In this document: positions 25,556-34,139 of the stretch, piece by piece
How the letters are laid out: every line of letters starts with the position of its first letter
Numbering within the stretch: position 1 is the first letter of the stretch
Assembly: GCF_000720425.1 (NCBI RefSeq)
Contig: NZ_JOAJ01000001.1
Span: 310,001-374,000, forward strand
Source of the DNA: Nocardia rhamnosiphila NBRC 108938
Lineage (GTDB): Bacteria; Actinomycetota; Actinomycetes; Mycobacteriales; Mycobacteriaceae
DNA: 64,000 bases
Direction of reading: 5' to 3'
The notes under the pieces: model-generated
The model's input: the letters and a program-made list of their open reading frames with translations, nothing else
What the model was told of the DNA's origin: nothing
Database searches by the model: none
Translations under genes and position numbers: made by a program

Positions 25556-26775
25556 CGTCGCGGCAGCCCTCCACCGGAACCCTCGTCGAGATCGATGAGG
25601 GATCCGGGCGTCGTCCCGATATCGTATGGCTCGACAACGCGGTGTTGCGGCTCGGGTTCGTCGCCGAGCTGGGCGGACGGCTGCTCTCGGTGCAATTGCG
25701 CGGCCGGGAAACCCTGTGGCGTAACACCGAACTGCTGGACCAGAACCTGCACCCGGTGCCGCCGCACGTGCCCGCGCCGGTGTCGGGGCCGATGAGCGTG
25801 TGGAACAACTACGGCGGTGACAAGACCTGGCCCGCGCCGCAGGGATGGTCCGGCCCGGCCGAGTGGGCGGGCCCGCCGGATCCGGTACTGGACTCCGGCC
25901 GGTACGACCGGCGGGTGGAGCGCACCTCCGGGGCGGTGACCGTGACGATGACCAGCGGACACGATCCGCGCACCGGCCTGACCCTGACCCGGGCAGTCAC
26001 GCTGCGGGACGGGCAGAGTGGATACGACGTGCGTCTCGAAGCCCGCAACACATCCGCGAAGCCGGTGCGGTGGGCGCTGTGGAACGTCACCCAGCGCGCC
26101 GCCGGCGCCCCCGGCAGCGGTGGTGTGTACGTCGGTGTCACCGACGGCGACCACCGGGCGGTGCCGCTCGCGGTCGGCACCGGAGCGCCCCGGCACGAGG
26201 TCCTCGGCACCGAACGGGTTCTGGTACCGCACCAGGATGTCGTCGGCAAGGTCGGATTCCCCGGGGCAAGTGGATGGCTGGCACACGGAGCGCACGGCGT
26301 CACCACCACCCAGACCTTCACGGTCGATCCGCACGGCGATTACCCGGACGGGGGATCCCGCGTGGAGGTGTGGATGGAACACCCGCTGAGCGAACCGATC
26401 GAGCATCTCGGCGGTCTGCACCCGCGGGCGCGGATCGTAGAGATCGAACTCCTCGGCCCGTCGACGACGCTGGCGCCGGGCGAACACACCGCACTCGGGT
26501 ACCGATGCGCGATTGCCGCCGGGGAGGGTGAGGTCCGCGCCGTCACCCCGGCCGGGCACTGGGAGAGCGACGCCCGGTTCGCCGCGTACGTCAGCGGCGA
26601 CCTCCTGGCCGGCGGCGGCGTCGTCGGCGCCGTGCGTGCCGGTGCGGCGATCACCCTGGACAGCACTCTGCTCGGGCGCCCGATCATGCTGCGCGAGAAC
26701 GGGACCGGAGCCGAACACGACCTCGGTGCCGCGCCCGGCACCGGCCGGCCACACGACCGGAAGGAGGAGCTGTGA
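25552..26775 (+). CDS. DUF4380 sugar-fold protein
   Basis: This 407-residue protein resembles the DUF4380 group, which has the galactose-mutarotase-like beta-sandwich: LRLGFVAELGGRLLSVQLRG with LWRN near the start, GPMSVWNNYGGDKTWPAPQ at about residues 83-102, and VEVWMEHPLSEP later. It overlaps the dehydrogenase stop as GTGA and the next start likewise, so it is part of the core operon. A role in converting sugar anomers, or in binding the pyranose before oxidation, is likely but unproven. No signal peptide is seen, so it acts in the cytoplasm. Confidence 0.7.
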   Translation: MTSRQPSTGTLVEIDEGSGRRPDIVWLDNAVLRLGFVAELGGRLLSVQLRGRETLWRNTELLDQNLHPVPPHVPAPVSGPMSVWNNYGGDKTWPAPQGWSGPAEWAGPPDPVLDSGRYDRRVERTSGAVTVTMTSGHDPRTGLTLTRAVTLRDGQSGYDVRLEARNTSAKPVRWALWNVTQRAAGAPGSGGVYVGVTDGDHRAVPLAVGTGAPRHEVLGTERVLVPHQDVVGKVGFPGASGWLAHGAHGVTTTQTFTVDPHGDYPDGGSRVEVWMEHPLSEPIEHLGGLHPRARIVEIELLGPSTTLAPGEHTALGYRCAIAAGEGEVRAVTPAGHWESDARFAAYVSGDLLAGGGVVGAVRAGAAITLDSTLLGRPIMLRENGTGAEHDLGAAPGTGRPHDRKEEL

Positions 26776-27527
26776 CCGCAGGACCCGATACCGGCACGGT
26801 GCTGATCACCGGCGCCGCCCGGGGGATCGGTGCCGCGACCGCGCGGCGCATGGCGACCTCCGGATGGTCGGTTGTGCTGTTCGACCGTGACGAGACGGTC
26901 GGCGAGACGGCCGCGTCGATCGAATCCGCGGGCGGCCGGGCACTGGCCTGCCACGGCGATGTGACCTCGGAATCCGACTGGGCGACAGCGATCGAACGCA
27001 CGCACGCGACGTTCGGTCCCATCGACTCGCTCGTCTGCAACGCGCTGGCCACCGATCACACCCCGCTGCACGAGATGGCGCTCGCGTCGTGGCAGCGGCA
27101 GCTGGACGTCAACCTCACCGGTACCTTCCACGGGGTCCGGGCGTGCCTGCCCGACTTGCGTCGCGACCGGCACGGCGCGATCGTCATCGTCTCGTCCGTC
27201 CATGCCGGCTTCGGGCTACCCGGGGTGCCCGCCTACGCGGCGACGAAGGCCGGGCTGACCGGTCTGACCCGGCAGCTGGCCACCGAATACGGCGGTGAGG
27301 TCCGGGTGAATTGTGTGCTGCCCGGGCCCATCCTGACATCGCAGTGGGACGGGATCGACGAGGAGGATCGCGCCGCGAGCGCTGCAGAGACGGTGATCGG
27401 ACGGCTCGGTGACCCCGATGAGGTGGCGGGTCCCATCGAGTTCCTGCTCGGTGCGTCCGCGTCCTTCGTCACCGGCGCCACCCTCACCGTCGACGGCGGA
27501 TGGAGCATCACCAAGAATTCGTCCTGA
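26772..27527 (+). CDS. Short-chain dehydrogenase of sugar operon
   Basis: This 251-residue classical SDR has the cofactor motif GAARGIGAA near residue 15, an unusual N-A-L in place of NNAG (SLVCNALATD), a catalytic serine in SSVHAGFG, YAATK as the Tyr-Lys pair, and a family C-terminus GATLTVDGGW. It overlaps the preceding stop as GTGA. Family members oxidise sugars (for example galactose or fucose 1-dehydrogenase) or sugar acids. With the zinc dehydrogenase it offers two candidate first steps for the pathway. Confidence 0.85.
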   Translation: MTAGPDTGTVLITGAARGIGAATARRMATSGWSVVLFDRDETVGETAASIESAGGRALACHGDVTSESDWATAIERTHATFGPIDSLVCNALATDHTPLHEMALASWQRQLDVNLTGTFHGVRACLPDLRRDRHGAIVIVSSVHAGFGLPGVPAYAATKAGLTGLTRQLATEYGGEVRVNCVLPGPILTSQWDGIDEEDRAASAAETVIGRLGDPDEVAGPIEFLLGASASFVTGATLTVDGGWSITKNSS

Positions 27528-27554
27528 CCGCATCCACGAGGGGTGTGACAGCTG

Positions 27555-28304
27555 ATGCACGGAGAGTGGGGTCGACGAAAAAAGATGACAGGCTATGCGG
27601 GACGCGGGGTACACGGTTCGACGGTGGAACTGCTCGGTTCCCAAATCGTGGACGGCACGATAGCGCCCGGCGAGGTTCTCGATCTGCGGGAGATCGGCTC
27701 GCGGATGGATCTGTCGCTGACCGCGCTGCGTGAGGCGATCAAGGTGCTCGCGGCCAAGGGACTGGTCGATTCCCGTCAGCGCCGCGGGACGTTCGTCCGG
27801 CAACGGGCCGAGTGGAACGTGCTCGACCCGGACGTGATCCGCTGGCGGCACTCCGCCGGTGACGCATCCGCGATGCTGGACGAACTCGCCGAGGTGCGGG
27901 CGATCATCGAACCGTCCGCCGCGGGACTGGCCGCGCTGCGCCGTACCGACGAGGACCTCGCCGACTTCGAGAAGTGCCTTACCGATATGGCCGCCGCCGC
28001 GACGGGAACCGCGGAGCAGGCCGCCGCCGCGGACCTGGCTTGGCACGGACTGCTGTTGCGGGCCGCGCACAACGAAATGCTGGCCAGTATGAACGTGCTC
28101 ATCAAACCGGCGCTGATGGTCCGGGATTCCCTCGTGCACAACCACACCACCGACGACCCGGTGCCGATTCACCGTGCAGTCGTCGACGCCATCCGGGCGG
28201 GCGATCCCACGGCCGCGGTGGCGTCGACCCGCGCACTGCTCGACAAGTCCGTAGCCGACCTGTCGCATGTACTCCAGCTCCTCGACAGTAAGGAATCAGG
28301 GTGA
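27555..28304 (+). CDS. GntR/FadR-type regulator of sugar operon
   Basis: This regulator of up to 249 residues has an N-terminal winged helix (LLGSQIVDGTIAPGEVLDLREIGSRMDLSLTALREAIKVL in segments; wing SRQRRGTFV). The C-terminal FCD domain has the metal-site histidines in the expected places (AWHGLLLRAAHNEML and PIHRAVVDAI). FCD regulators respond to sugar acids; E. coli DgoR, which controls galactonate genes, belongs here. Starts at 27555 and 27585 are both possible. It lies inside the operon, so it probably controls itself and the promoter near 20730. Its stop overlaps the dehydratase start. Confidence 0.88.
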   Translation: MHGEWGRRKKMTGYAGRGVHGSTVELLGSQIVDGTIAPGEVLDLREIGSRMDLSLTALREAIKVLAAKGLVDSRQRRGTFVRQRAEWNVLDPDVIRWRHSAGDASAMLDELAEVRAIIEPSAAGLAALRRTDEDLADFEKCLTDMAAAATGTAEQAAAADLAWHGLLLRAAHNEMLASMNVLIKPALMVRDSLVHNHTTDDPVPIHRAVVDAIRAGDPTAAVASTRALLDKSVADLSHVLQLLDSKESG

Positions 28305-29449
28305 AGATCACCGCGATCGATACATTCGCAGTCGCGCCACGATGGCTGTTCTGCCGTATCGACACCGATGCCGGAATTGTGGGCTGGGGCGAGCCGGTGG
28401 TCGAGGGCCGGTCCGATACGGTTCGCGCCGCGGTCCACGAACTCGCCGAACTGCTCATCGGGAAGGATCCGCGCACCGTCGAAGCGCACTGGCAGGTCCT
28501 GACCAAGGGCGGCTTCTACCGCGGCGGCCCGGTGCTTTCCAGCGCCGTCGCCGGAATCGACCAGGCGCTGTGGGACATCCTCGGTAAGTCGCTGGGCGCC
28601 CCGGTGCACCACCTACTCGGCGGAGCGGTACGCGACCGGGTCCGCGTGTACGGGTGGGTCGGCGGCGACGAACCGGACGAGGTCGCCGACGCCGCCCGCG
28701 CCCAGATCGAGGCCGGTCTCACAGCGCTGAAGATGAATGCGTGCGGACGGTTCGGCCGGATGGCGACGTCTGCAGAACTGGACGGCGTCGTCGAGCGCGT
28801 CGGCAAGGTCCGGGATGCGATCGGCGACCGGTTCGATATCGCGATCGACTTCCACGGTCGTATCGGGGTCGCGGACGCGCGCCGGCTCGTGTCGATGCTC
28901 GAGCCGATGCGTCCGCTGTTCGTCGAGGAGCCGGTCCTGCCGGAACTGGGCCACCGGTTGCGGGACGTGGTGGAGTCGACGACCGTGCCGATCGCGACGG
29001 GCGAACGCCTGTTCTCCCGAACCGAATTCCTGCCCGTGCTCGAGTCGGGCGTCGCGATCGTGCAACCGGACCTCTCGCACGCCGGCGGCATCTCAGAAGT
29101 CCGGCGCATCGCGTCCCTGGCGGAAACCTTCGGTGCGCTGCTCGCCCCGCACTGCCCGCTCGGCCCGCTGGCGTTGGCGGCCAGCCTGCAGGTCGCGCTC
29201 GCGACCCCGAACTTCCTGCTGCAGGAACAGTCTATCGGCATCCACTACAACGAGGGCAGTGCCGAGCTACTCGACTACGTTCTCGACTGCTCCCCACTGC
29301 AGTTCGTCGACGGGCACATCGAGCGATGGGAGGCACCGGGGCTCGGGGTCGAGATCGACGAGGACGCGGTCCGCGCGGCCGACGCGGTCGCCACCAGCTG
29401 GCACGGGCCGATCTGGCACCACCCCGACGGGTCGTTCGCCGAATGGTGA
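28301..29449 (+). CDS. dgoD: D-galactonate dehydratase
   Basis: This 382-residue enolase-superfamily enzyme closely matches E. coli DgoD in order and numbering. Metal ligands are Asp183, Glu209 and Glu235 (IDFHG, FVEEP, IATGER), with acid/base residues His185 and His284 (LAPHCPLGP). ILIDQALWDI-type and PDLSHAGGI segments are also present. It removes water from D-galactonate to give 2-keto-3-deoxygalactonate. GTG at 28301 overlaps the regulator stop by 4 bases. The close match makes galactonate the most likely substrate and identifies the operon's pathway. Confidence 0.92.
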   Translation: MKITAIDTFAVAPRWLFCRIDTDAGIVGWGEPVVEGRSDTVRAAVHELAELLIGKDPRTVEAHWQVLTKGGFYRGGPVLSSAVAGIDQALWDILGKSLGAPVHHLLGGAVRDRVRVYGWVGGDEPDEVADAARAQIEAGLTALKMNACGRFGRMATSAELDGVVERVGKVRDAIGDRFDIAIDFHGRIGVADARRLVSMLEPMRPLFVEEPVLPELGHRLRDVVESTTVPIATGERLFSRTEFLPVLESGVAIVQPDLSHAGGISEVRRIASLAETFGALLAPHCPLGPLALAASLQVALATPNFLLQEQSIGIHYNEGSAELLDYVLDCSPLQFVDGHIERWEAPGLGVEIDEDAVRAADAVATSWHGPIWHHPDGSFAEW

Positions 29450-29501
29450 TCCCATTCGGCGACCACCGGGGACACGAGAACCGACGAAATCGAGGCATCT
29501 C

Positions 29502-30128
29502 ATGACACTGCTCGACGACCTGCGTGAACACCGGCTCCTCGGTATCATCCGGGGCACCGACGCCGCCGCGTCGATCGACACCGCACTGGCACTCGCCGAC
29601 GAGGGCGTCCGGCTGTTCGAGATCTCCCTCACCTCGGCCGACGCGCTCCGGGTGATCGAGCAGGTCGCGACGAGACTGGACGGACAGATCCAGCTCGGCG
29701 CAGGCACCGTCCTCACGCCCGACCAGGTGATCCGGGTCCGGGACGCCGGCGCCACCTACGTCGTCACCCCGGCCGTGGCGCCTTCGGTGCCCGCGGCGAT
29801 CGAGGGCGGCATCCCGGTGCTCTGCGGTGCCCTCACTCCCACCGAGATCGTCACCGCGGTCGGTCTCGGTGTGGACGCGGTGAAGATCTTCCCGGCCTCC
29901 ACGATGGGCCCCGGATACTTCAAGGATCTGCGCGCACCGTTTCCCGATGTCCCGCTCGTCCCGGTCGGCGGGGTCGGCGCGGACACCGTGCCCGCGTATC
30001 TGACCAACGGCGCGATCGCGGTCGGTGTCGCGAGCCCGCTGTGCGGCGATGCCCCCGACGGCGGCGACCTGGACGGGCTGCGCCTGCGGGCGCGGTCCTT
30101 CCTGGAGGCCGTGCGGGTGCGGGCATGA
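29502..30128 (+). CDS. dgoA: 2-keto-3-deoxy-6-phosphogalactonate aldolase
   Basis: This 208-residue class I aldolase of the KDPG/KDPGal family has Schiff-base Lys128 in DAVKIFPAS, the proton-relay Glu40 in LFEISLT, and phosphate-binding GGVGADTVPAYL. It splits KDPGal into pyruvate and D-glyceraldehyde 3-phosphate. It follows the dehydratase and overlaps the kinase start by 4 bases, giving the order dehydratase, aldolase, kinase. Sequence alone does not separate KDPGal from KDPG aldolases, but the galactonate dehydratase next to it favours KDPGal. Confidence 0.88.
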   Translation: MTLLDDLREHRLLGIIRGTDAAASIDTALALADEGVRLFEISLTSADALRVIEQVATRLDGQIQLGAGTVLTPDQVIRVRDAGATYVVTPAVAPSVPAAIEGGIPVLCGALTPTEIVTAVGLGVDAVKIFPASTMGPGYFKDLRAPFPDVPLVPVGGVGADTVPAYLTNGAIAVGVASPLCGDAPDGGDLDGLRLRARSFLEAVRVRA

Positions 30129-31069
30129 GCGCGGTATCCGAGCGGGCGCTCGACGTCGTCACCTTCGGCGAGACGATGGTCGCGGTGCGCGTCGCGGGCC
30201 GGATCCAGTTCGGCGGCGATGCCACGTTGGCCGTTGCGGGTGCGGAGTCCAATGTGGCGATCGGTCTGGCCCGCCTCGGTCACCGAGTGCGGTGGGGCGG
30301 CAGGCTGGGCGCCGACGAGTCCGGTGAACTGGTGCTACGCACCCTGCGCGCGGAGAACGTCCTTGTCGACACCGCCTCCCGCGACACCGAACGCGCCACC
30401 GGCTTGGTGATGTTCGAGCAGCGGCTGCCGGACGTCACCCGCGTCGAATACCACCGCCGCGATTCTGCGGGATCCCGGCTCTGCGCGGCGGATTCCGTTG
30501 CGGCACTTACGGAGATGCCGCGGATCCTGCATCTCACCGGTGTGACACCGGCAGTGTCCGCGAGTGCCGCCGAGGCCACGACCGAGGCCGTGCGCATCGC
30601 CCGCGAAGGCGGCGCGCTGATTTCCTTCGACGTGAACTTCCGGTCTCGGCTGTGGGATATGGACACCGCCGCGGCCACGCTGCGGCCGCTGGCCCGCGCC
30701 GCGGACGTGGTGGTCGCGTCCGAGGACGAACTCGGTCTCATAGCGCGTGATCCCGCAGAGCTCATCGACTGCGGGGTATCGGAGGTGGTGATCAAACTCG
30801 GCTCGCACGGCGCCGCCGTGCACACCGCCGCCGGGGTGACCACCGCCGCGGGGCACCGGGTGAGTGTCGTCGACTCGATCGGCGCAGGCGATGCCTTCAC
30901 CGCGGGATACCTGTCCGCGCTCCTCGACGGCGGCGGCGTCGCCGAACGGATCGCGCGCGGAAACACCCTCGGTGCGTTCGCGGTGTCGAGCCGCGGCGAC
31001 TGGGAAGGGTTGCCCAGTCGCGACGAGCTGGTCCTGATCGCGGCCGGCTCGGGGGCGGCACTGCGATGA
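30125..31069 (+). CDS. 2-keto-3-deoxy sugar-acid kinase (PfkB)
   Basis: This 314-residue ribokinase-family kinase begins with VVTFGETMV, has a sugar-binding region GGDATLAVAGAESNVAIGLARLG, and ends with the PfkB signature DSIGAGDAFTAGYL, in which Asp256 is the catalytic base. PfkB-type KDG kinases phosphorylate 2-keto-3-deoxygluconate or -galactonate at C6. E. coli uses an unrelated kinase (DgoK) at this step, so this is a replacement of the same activity. It overlaps both its neighbours by 4 bases. Confidence 0.87.
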   Translation: MSAVSERALDVVTFGETMVAVRVAGRIQFGGDATLAVAGAESNVAIGLARLGHRVRWGGRLGADESGELVLRTLRAENVLVDTASRDTERATGLVMFEQRLPDVTRVEYHRRDSAGSRLCAADSVAALTEMPRILHLTGVTPAVSASAAEATTEAVRIAREGGALISFDVNFRSRLWDMDTAAATLRPLARAADVVVASEDELGLIARDPAELIDCGVSEVVIKLGSHGAAVHTAAGVTTAAGHRVSVVDSIGAGDAFTAGYLSALLDGGGVAERIARGNTLGAFAVSSRGDWEGLPSRDELVLIAAGSGAALR

Positions 31070-31980
31070 GCGTGGTGGGCGATTGGACCGCACTCGGCGC
31101 GGCGCGGTACGAACTCGGCGAGGGCGCGCGAGCGACGGACGACGGATTCGTGTTCGTCGATCTGCTGGCGGGAGTTCTGCTCGAGACCGACGGCGAGCCG
31201 TCCGTCGGGTCCGAGAGCGATTCGGCGGATGCGGCACGGGAACGACGGCGGCTCGACGTCCCTCTCGGTGCCGTCGCACCGCGTGCCGGCGGCGGCTGGA
31301 TCGCCGCGGCCGGCACCGGGATCGCGCTGCTCGAAGTATCGAGCGGTGCGGACTCCGACGCCGCCGCCATCGGGATCGAGTGGCTGGCCCGGCCGTTCGA
31401 CAACGCCCCGGTTCCGATACGGATGAACGACGGTGTCGCCGATCCCCGCGGGCGGTTCTGGGCCGGTGCGATGCCCTACGACGGCAGCCCCGGCGGCGGG
31501 CGGCTGGTGCGGGTCGAAGCCGACGGCAGCGTCCAAGTGGTTCTCGACGGGCTCACCATCCCCAACGGTCCGGCGTTCAGCCCCGACGGCGCCACCATGT
31601 ATCTCGCCGACAGCGCCCGGGGGGTGATCCTGCGGTACCGAGTGGGTGAGGACGGCGGAATAGACGAGCCCGCGACGGTCTTCGCCGCGGTCGACGACGC
31701 GAGCCCCGACGGGATGACCGTCGACGCGGACGGATGCGTGTGGTCGGCGCTATGGGGTGGCCACCGACTGCACCGGTACAGCCCGGGCGGCAGGCTGATC
31801 GACGTGGTGCCCGTGCCGGTGGCGCAGCCGACGAGCATCGCGTTCAGTGCCCGTGCACCGCAACAGATCTTGGTCACGACCGCGACGCATGGGCTGACCG
31901 AGCCCGGTCCGTTCGACGGTGCCACCCTGGTCGCGTCGACGACGGTCGCGGGGCTGCCTACGGCAACCTTCGGGGGATGA
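31066..31980 (+). CDS. SMP-30/gluconolactonase-family lactonase
   Basis: This 304-residue six-bladed propeller of the SMP-30/LRE family keeps its metal ligands: Glu in ELGEG near residue 17, Asn in RMNDGVADPRGRFWAG, Asn in IPNGPAFSPDG, and Asp in DGMTVDADG. It hydrolyses sugar 1,5- or 1,4-lactones. Here it would open galactonolactone made by one of the two dehydrogenases. It is the last gene of the 11.2 kb operon; no clear terminator follows. Confidence 0.87.
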   Translation: MSVVGDWTALGAARYELGEGARATDDGFVFVDLLAGVLLETDGEPSVGSESDSADAARERRRLDVPLGAVAPRAGGGWIAAAGTGIALLEVSSGADSDAAAIGIEWLARPFDNAPVPIRMNDGVADPRGRFWAGAMPYDGSPGGGRLVRVEADGSVQVVLDGLTIPNGPAFSPDGATMYLADSARGVILRYRVGEDGGIDEPATVFAAVDDASPDGMTVDADGCVWSALWGGHRLHRYSPGGRLIDVVPVPVAQPTSIAFSARAPQQILVTTATHGLTEPGPFDGATLVASTTVAGLPTATFGG

Positions 31981-32233
31981 GAGGTCGGCGCGCGGTGGTC
32001 CGTACCGCGTGCAGTGCTCGTGCGTCGCCGTCGGCACGGGTACTCCAGGCGATACCTCCGATCGGGAGAAGATCGCCGCCGAACTGCCGGGGCGGGTCCG
32101 GCGGAACTCGAAGATCAGCCGCCCGGCGTCAACAGCGTCGTTCCTGCCCGGAACGGGGGTGCGCTGTACCGTCGGGGATGGAAAGATGAACCGGTATATT
32201 CCCGCGGTCGACCAGTGGAGCTCAGGAGAATCC

Positions 32234-32543
32234 ATGCCTACATCAGGAGAGTTCCCCGGCATCGGTATGCCGAGTTTCGAAGCGACCTCGTCTATGGACG
32301 GCCTGGGTCCGGTGGAAATGGAATCACCCACCCAGGACCTCGTCGTTGACGGCATACTCGACACTTTCGTCACCACCGGCCCCGATTCGATGAGTGTCTG
32401 GACCGATACCGACCTCGACGGCTACGCCGACCGGCTGAGCGTGGTGGAGAACGACGGGCGATTATTCGGCTTGGGAATACCATCGCAATCCGGATGGGAC
32501 GGGCGAGTGGCGGCAGACCGATCAGGGAAAAGTAGGGGAGTGA
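32234..32543 (+). pseudogene. DUF6802 protein with frameshift
   Basis: ATG at 32234, after CAGGAGAA, opens a DUF6802-type sequence: MESPTQDLVVDGILDTFVTTGPDSMSVWTDTDLDGYADRLSVVEND in segments, with calcium-like D-x-D-x-D turns. In the GGG run at 32456-32458 one extra G shifts the frame. The family end (SAWEYHRNPDGTGEWRQTDQGK) continues in the neighbouring frame to TGA at 32541. Read straight through, the product instead has about 65 unrelated residues. It is either a recent loss or a sequencing error. DUF6802 proteins are small mycolata proteins without known role. Confidence 0.7.
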
Positions 32544-32879
32544 TCGGGGCGCCGGAAGCGTCGGGGCGGAGATACTCGCCGTGGGGCGGCCGGCAATTGG
32601 CAGGCTGCCGGGGGACGGCTGTTCCCGGAGCAGCCCCGGATGGCCCGCACGGCTGAACCGTGAACCCCTGCCGAACCGGCCGGCGCGCCCCAACCGGTGG
32701 CTCCTGACCCGCCCCCGTCGGAGGCGATCGCGGGTTCCGCCATCACGTCACGGCGTAACGCCGGCAGTCCGTCGGCGCGGTGCCCGGTGCTTTCGTGTTG
32801 TCGCCGTGTATCCACCACTCCGCGAGCCGCAGCACGGGCGGGGCATGATCTCACGCTGGTGTGCGTTTCATGATCAGCT
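32544..32879. other. Non-coding stretch
   Basis: These 336 bases lie between the DUF6802 remnant and the convergent end of the amidohydrolase unit. Nothing coding is supported on either strand. The stretch is GC-rich, with several short self-complementary runs but no single strong terminator. Confidence 0.4.
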
Positions 32880-34091
32880 CTAAGAGCCGAGTGAGATCTT
32901 CACGCCGAGCAGGTCGAGAGCGTTGTCGCGCATCACCTTCCGAGTGTCCTCGTAGGAGAACTCGGGGAACTGCGGAATATCGGCGGTGAAGGTGGTGGGA
33001 TCGGCGAGCCCCTCACCGTGCGGCCAGTCGGAGCCGAACAGGACCTTCTCCACACCGATGGTCTCGGCGAGCAGTTTGACATCGTCCTCGTAGTAGGGCG
33101 CGATCCAGACATTGTTCTTCAGTTGCTCCACCGGGTCTTCCCTGAAGTGGTACGGCGCCGTGTTCGCGGCCTTCTGCAGTCGTTTGATCAACCGGTAGAC
33201 GAAGTAGGAGCCGTTCTCGATGCTGACCACTTTGAGCGCCGGATGGCGGGTGAACACCTGGTGCACGATCATCGAGGCCATCGTGTCGTGGATCGCGCGG
33301 TCGTCGAGCAGGAGTTGATCCAGCGGATCCTTCTTGCCGAATCCTTCGAATGTCGCCTTACCACCCCACAGTGCGGCGATGGCGAGGTAGCCGCTGTCGG
33401 ACAGGTGGAATCCCACCGGTACGCCGGCTTCGGCCAGGCGTGCCCACACCGGGTCGTGCAGTGGATCGCCGAGCGAGCGCGGTCCGTTCACGCCCGGGAC
33501 CGGCGCGGGGCGCACCAGCACGAGCTTCGCGCCGCGGGCGAGCACGGATTCGACCTCTTCGACCGCCGCGTCCGGATCGGCGAGCGAGATGATCGGCGCC
33601 GAGACGAACCGGCCGTCGGGGCGATCGAAGCCCCAATCCTCGTCCAACCACAGGTTGAACGCGTGCAGAGAGGCCATGGTGGCGGGGATATCGTGCTTGA
33701 GGGCCTCCTCGACGCCGCAGGCGAAGGTCGGCAGCATGAAAACGGTTTCCAGTTTCTGCCGGTCCAGAACCTTCACCCGGGCGTCGCGGTTCTGGTACTC
33801 CGGGTGATCCGGCAGCCGGTCCAGTTTCATCAGTGAACCCGGATCCACCCCTTCGGGAATCTCGCCGCGGAACAGCAGATCGAGGCAGCCCGGCTCGACG
33901 ATCGGGTCGAACGTCGGGTTGGGGACGAAGTGGTTGACCTTCTCGCCCATCAGCGCCAGCGTGCGTTTGCCGCTGGTCACCATCTGCACGCCGCGGGTCC
34001 TGAACTCCTTGGGCAGATGGCGGGTGAATGCGTCCAGCGGTTCGTAGTAGTGGTTGTCGACGTCTACGGCGAGATAATCCAGCGTCGTCAT
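32880..34091 (-). CDS. Amidohydrolase family 2 protein A
   Basis: This 403-residue TIM-barrel metal hydrolase of the amidohydrolase-2 (ACMSD-like) group has an N-terminal metal motif DVDNHYYEP, a second-strand histidine in GFHLSDSGY and the final metal aspartate in FGSDWPHGEG. Such enzymes decarboxylate or hydrate aromatic and cyclic acids, or hydrolyse C-C or C-N bonds. It is the third of three tandem paralogues (32880, 34140 and 35479), probably co-transcribed, with 48 bases to the previous gene. Its GVNGPRS segment is shared with the paralogue at 35479. Substrate unknown. Confidence 0.85.
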   Translation of the reverse strand: MTTLDYLAVDVDNHYYEPLDAFTRHLPKEFRTRGVQMVTSGKRTLALMGEKVNHFVPNPTFDPIVEPGCLDLLFRGEIPEGVDPGSLMKLDRLPDHPEYQNRDARVKVLDRQKLETVFMLPTFACGVEEALKHDIPATMASLHAFNLWLDEDWGFDRPDGRFVSAPIISLADPDAAVEEVESVLARGAKLVLVRPAPVPGVNGPRSLGDPLHDPVWARLAEAGVPVGFHLSDSGYLAIAALWGGKATFEGFGKKDPLDQLLLDDRAIHDTMASMIVHQVFTRHPALKVVSIENGSYFVYRLIKRLQKAANTAPYHFREDPVEQLKNNVWIAPYYEDDVKLLAETIGVEKVLFGSDWPHGEGLADPTTFTADIPQFPEFSYEDTRKVMRDNALDLLGVKISLGS

Positions 34092-34139
34092 ATTCCGTAT
34101 CCTTTCGGTGCGACCGGTCGGGTGCGAGCGCCGGTGCCG

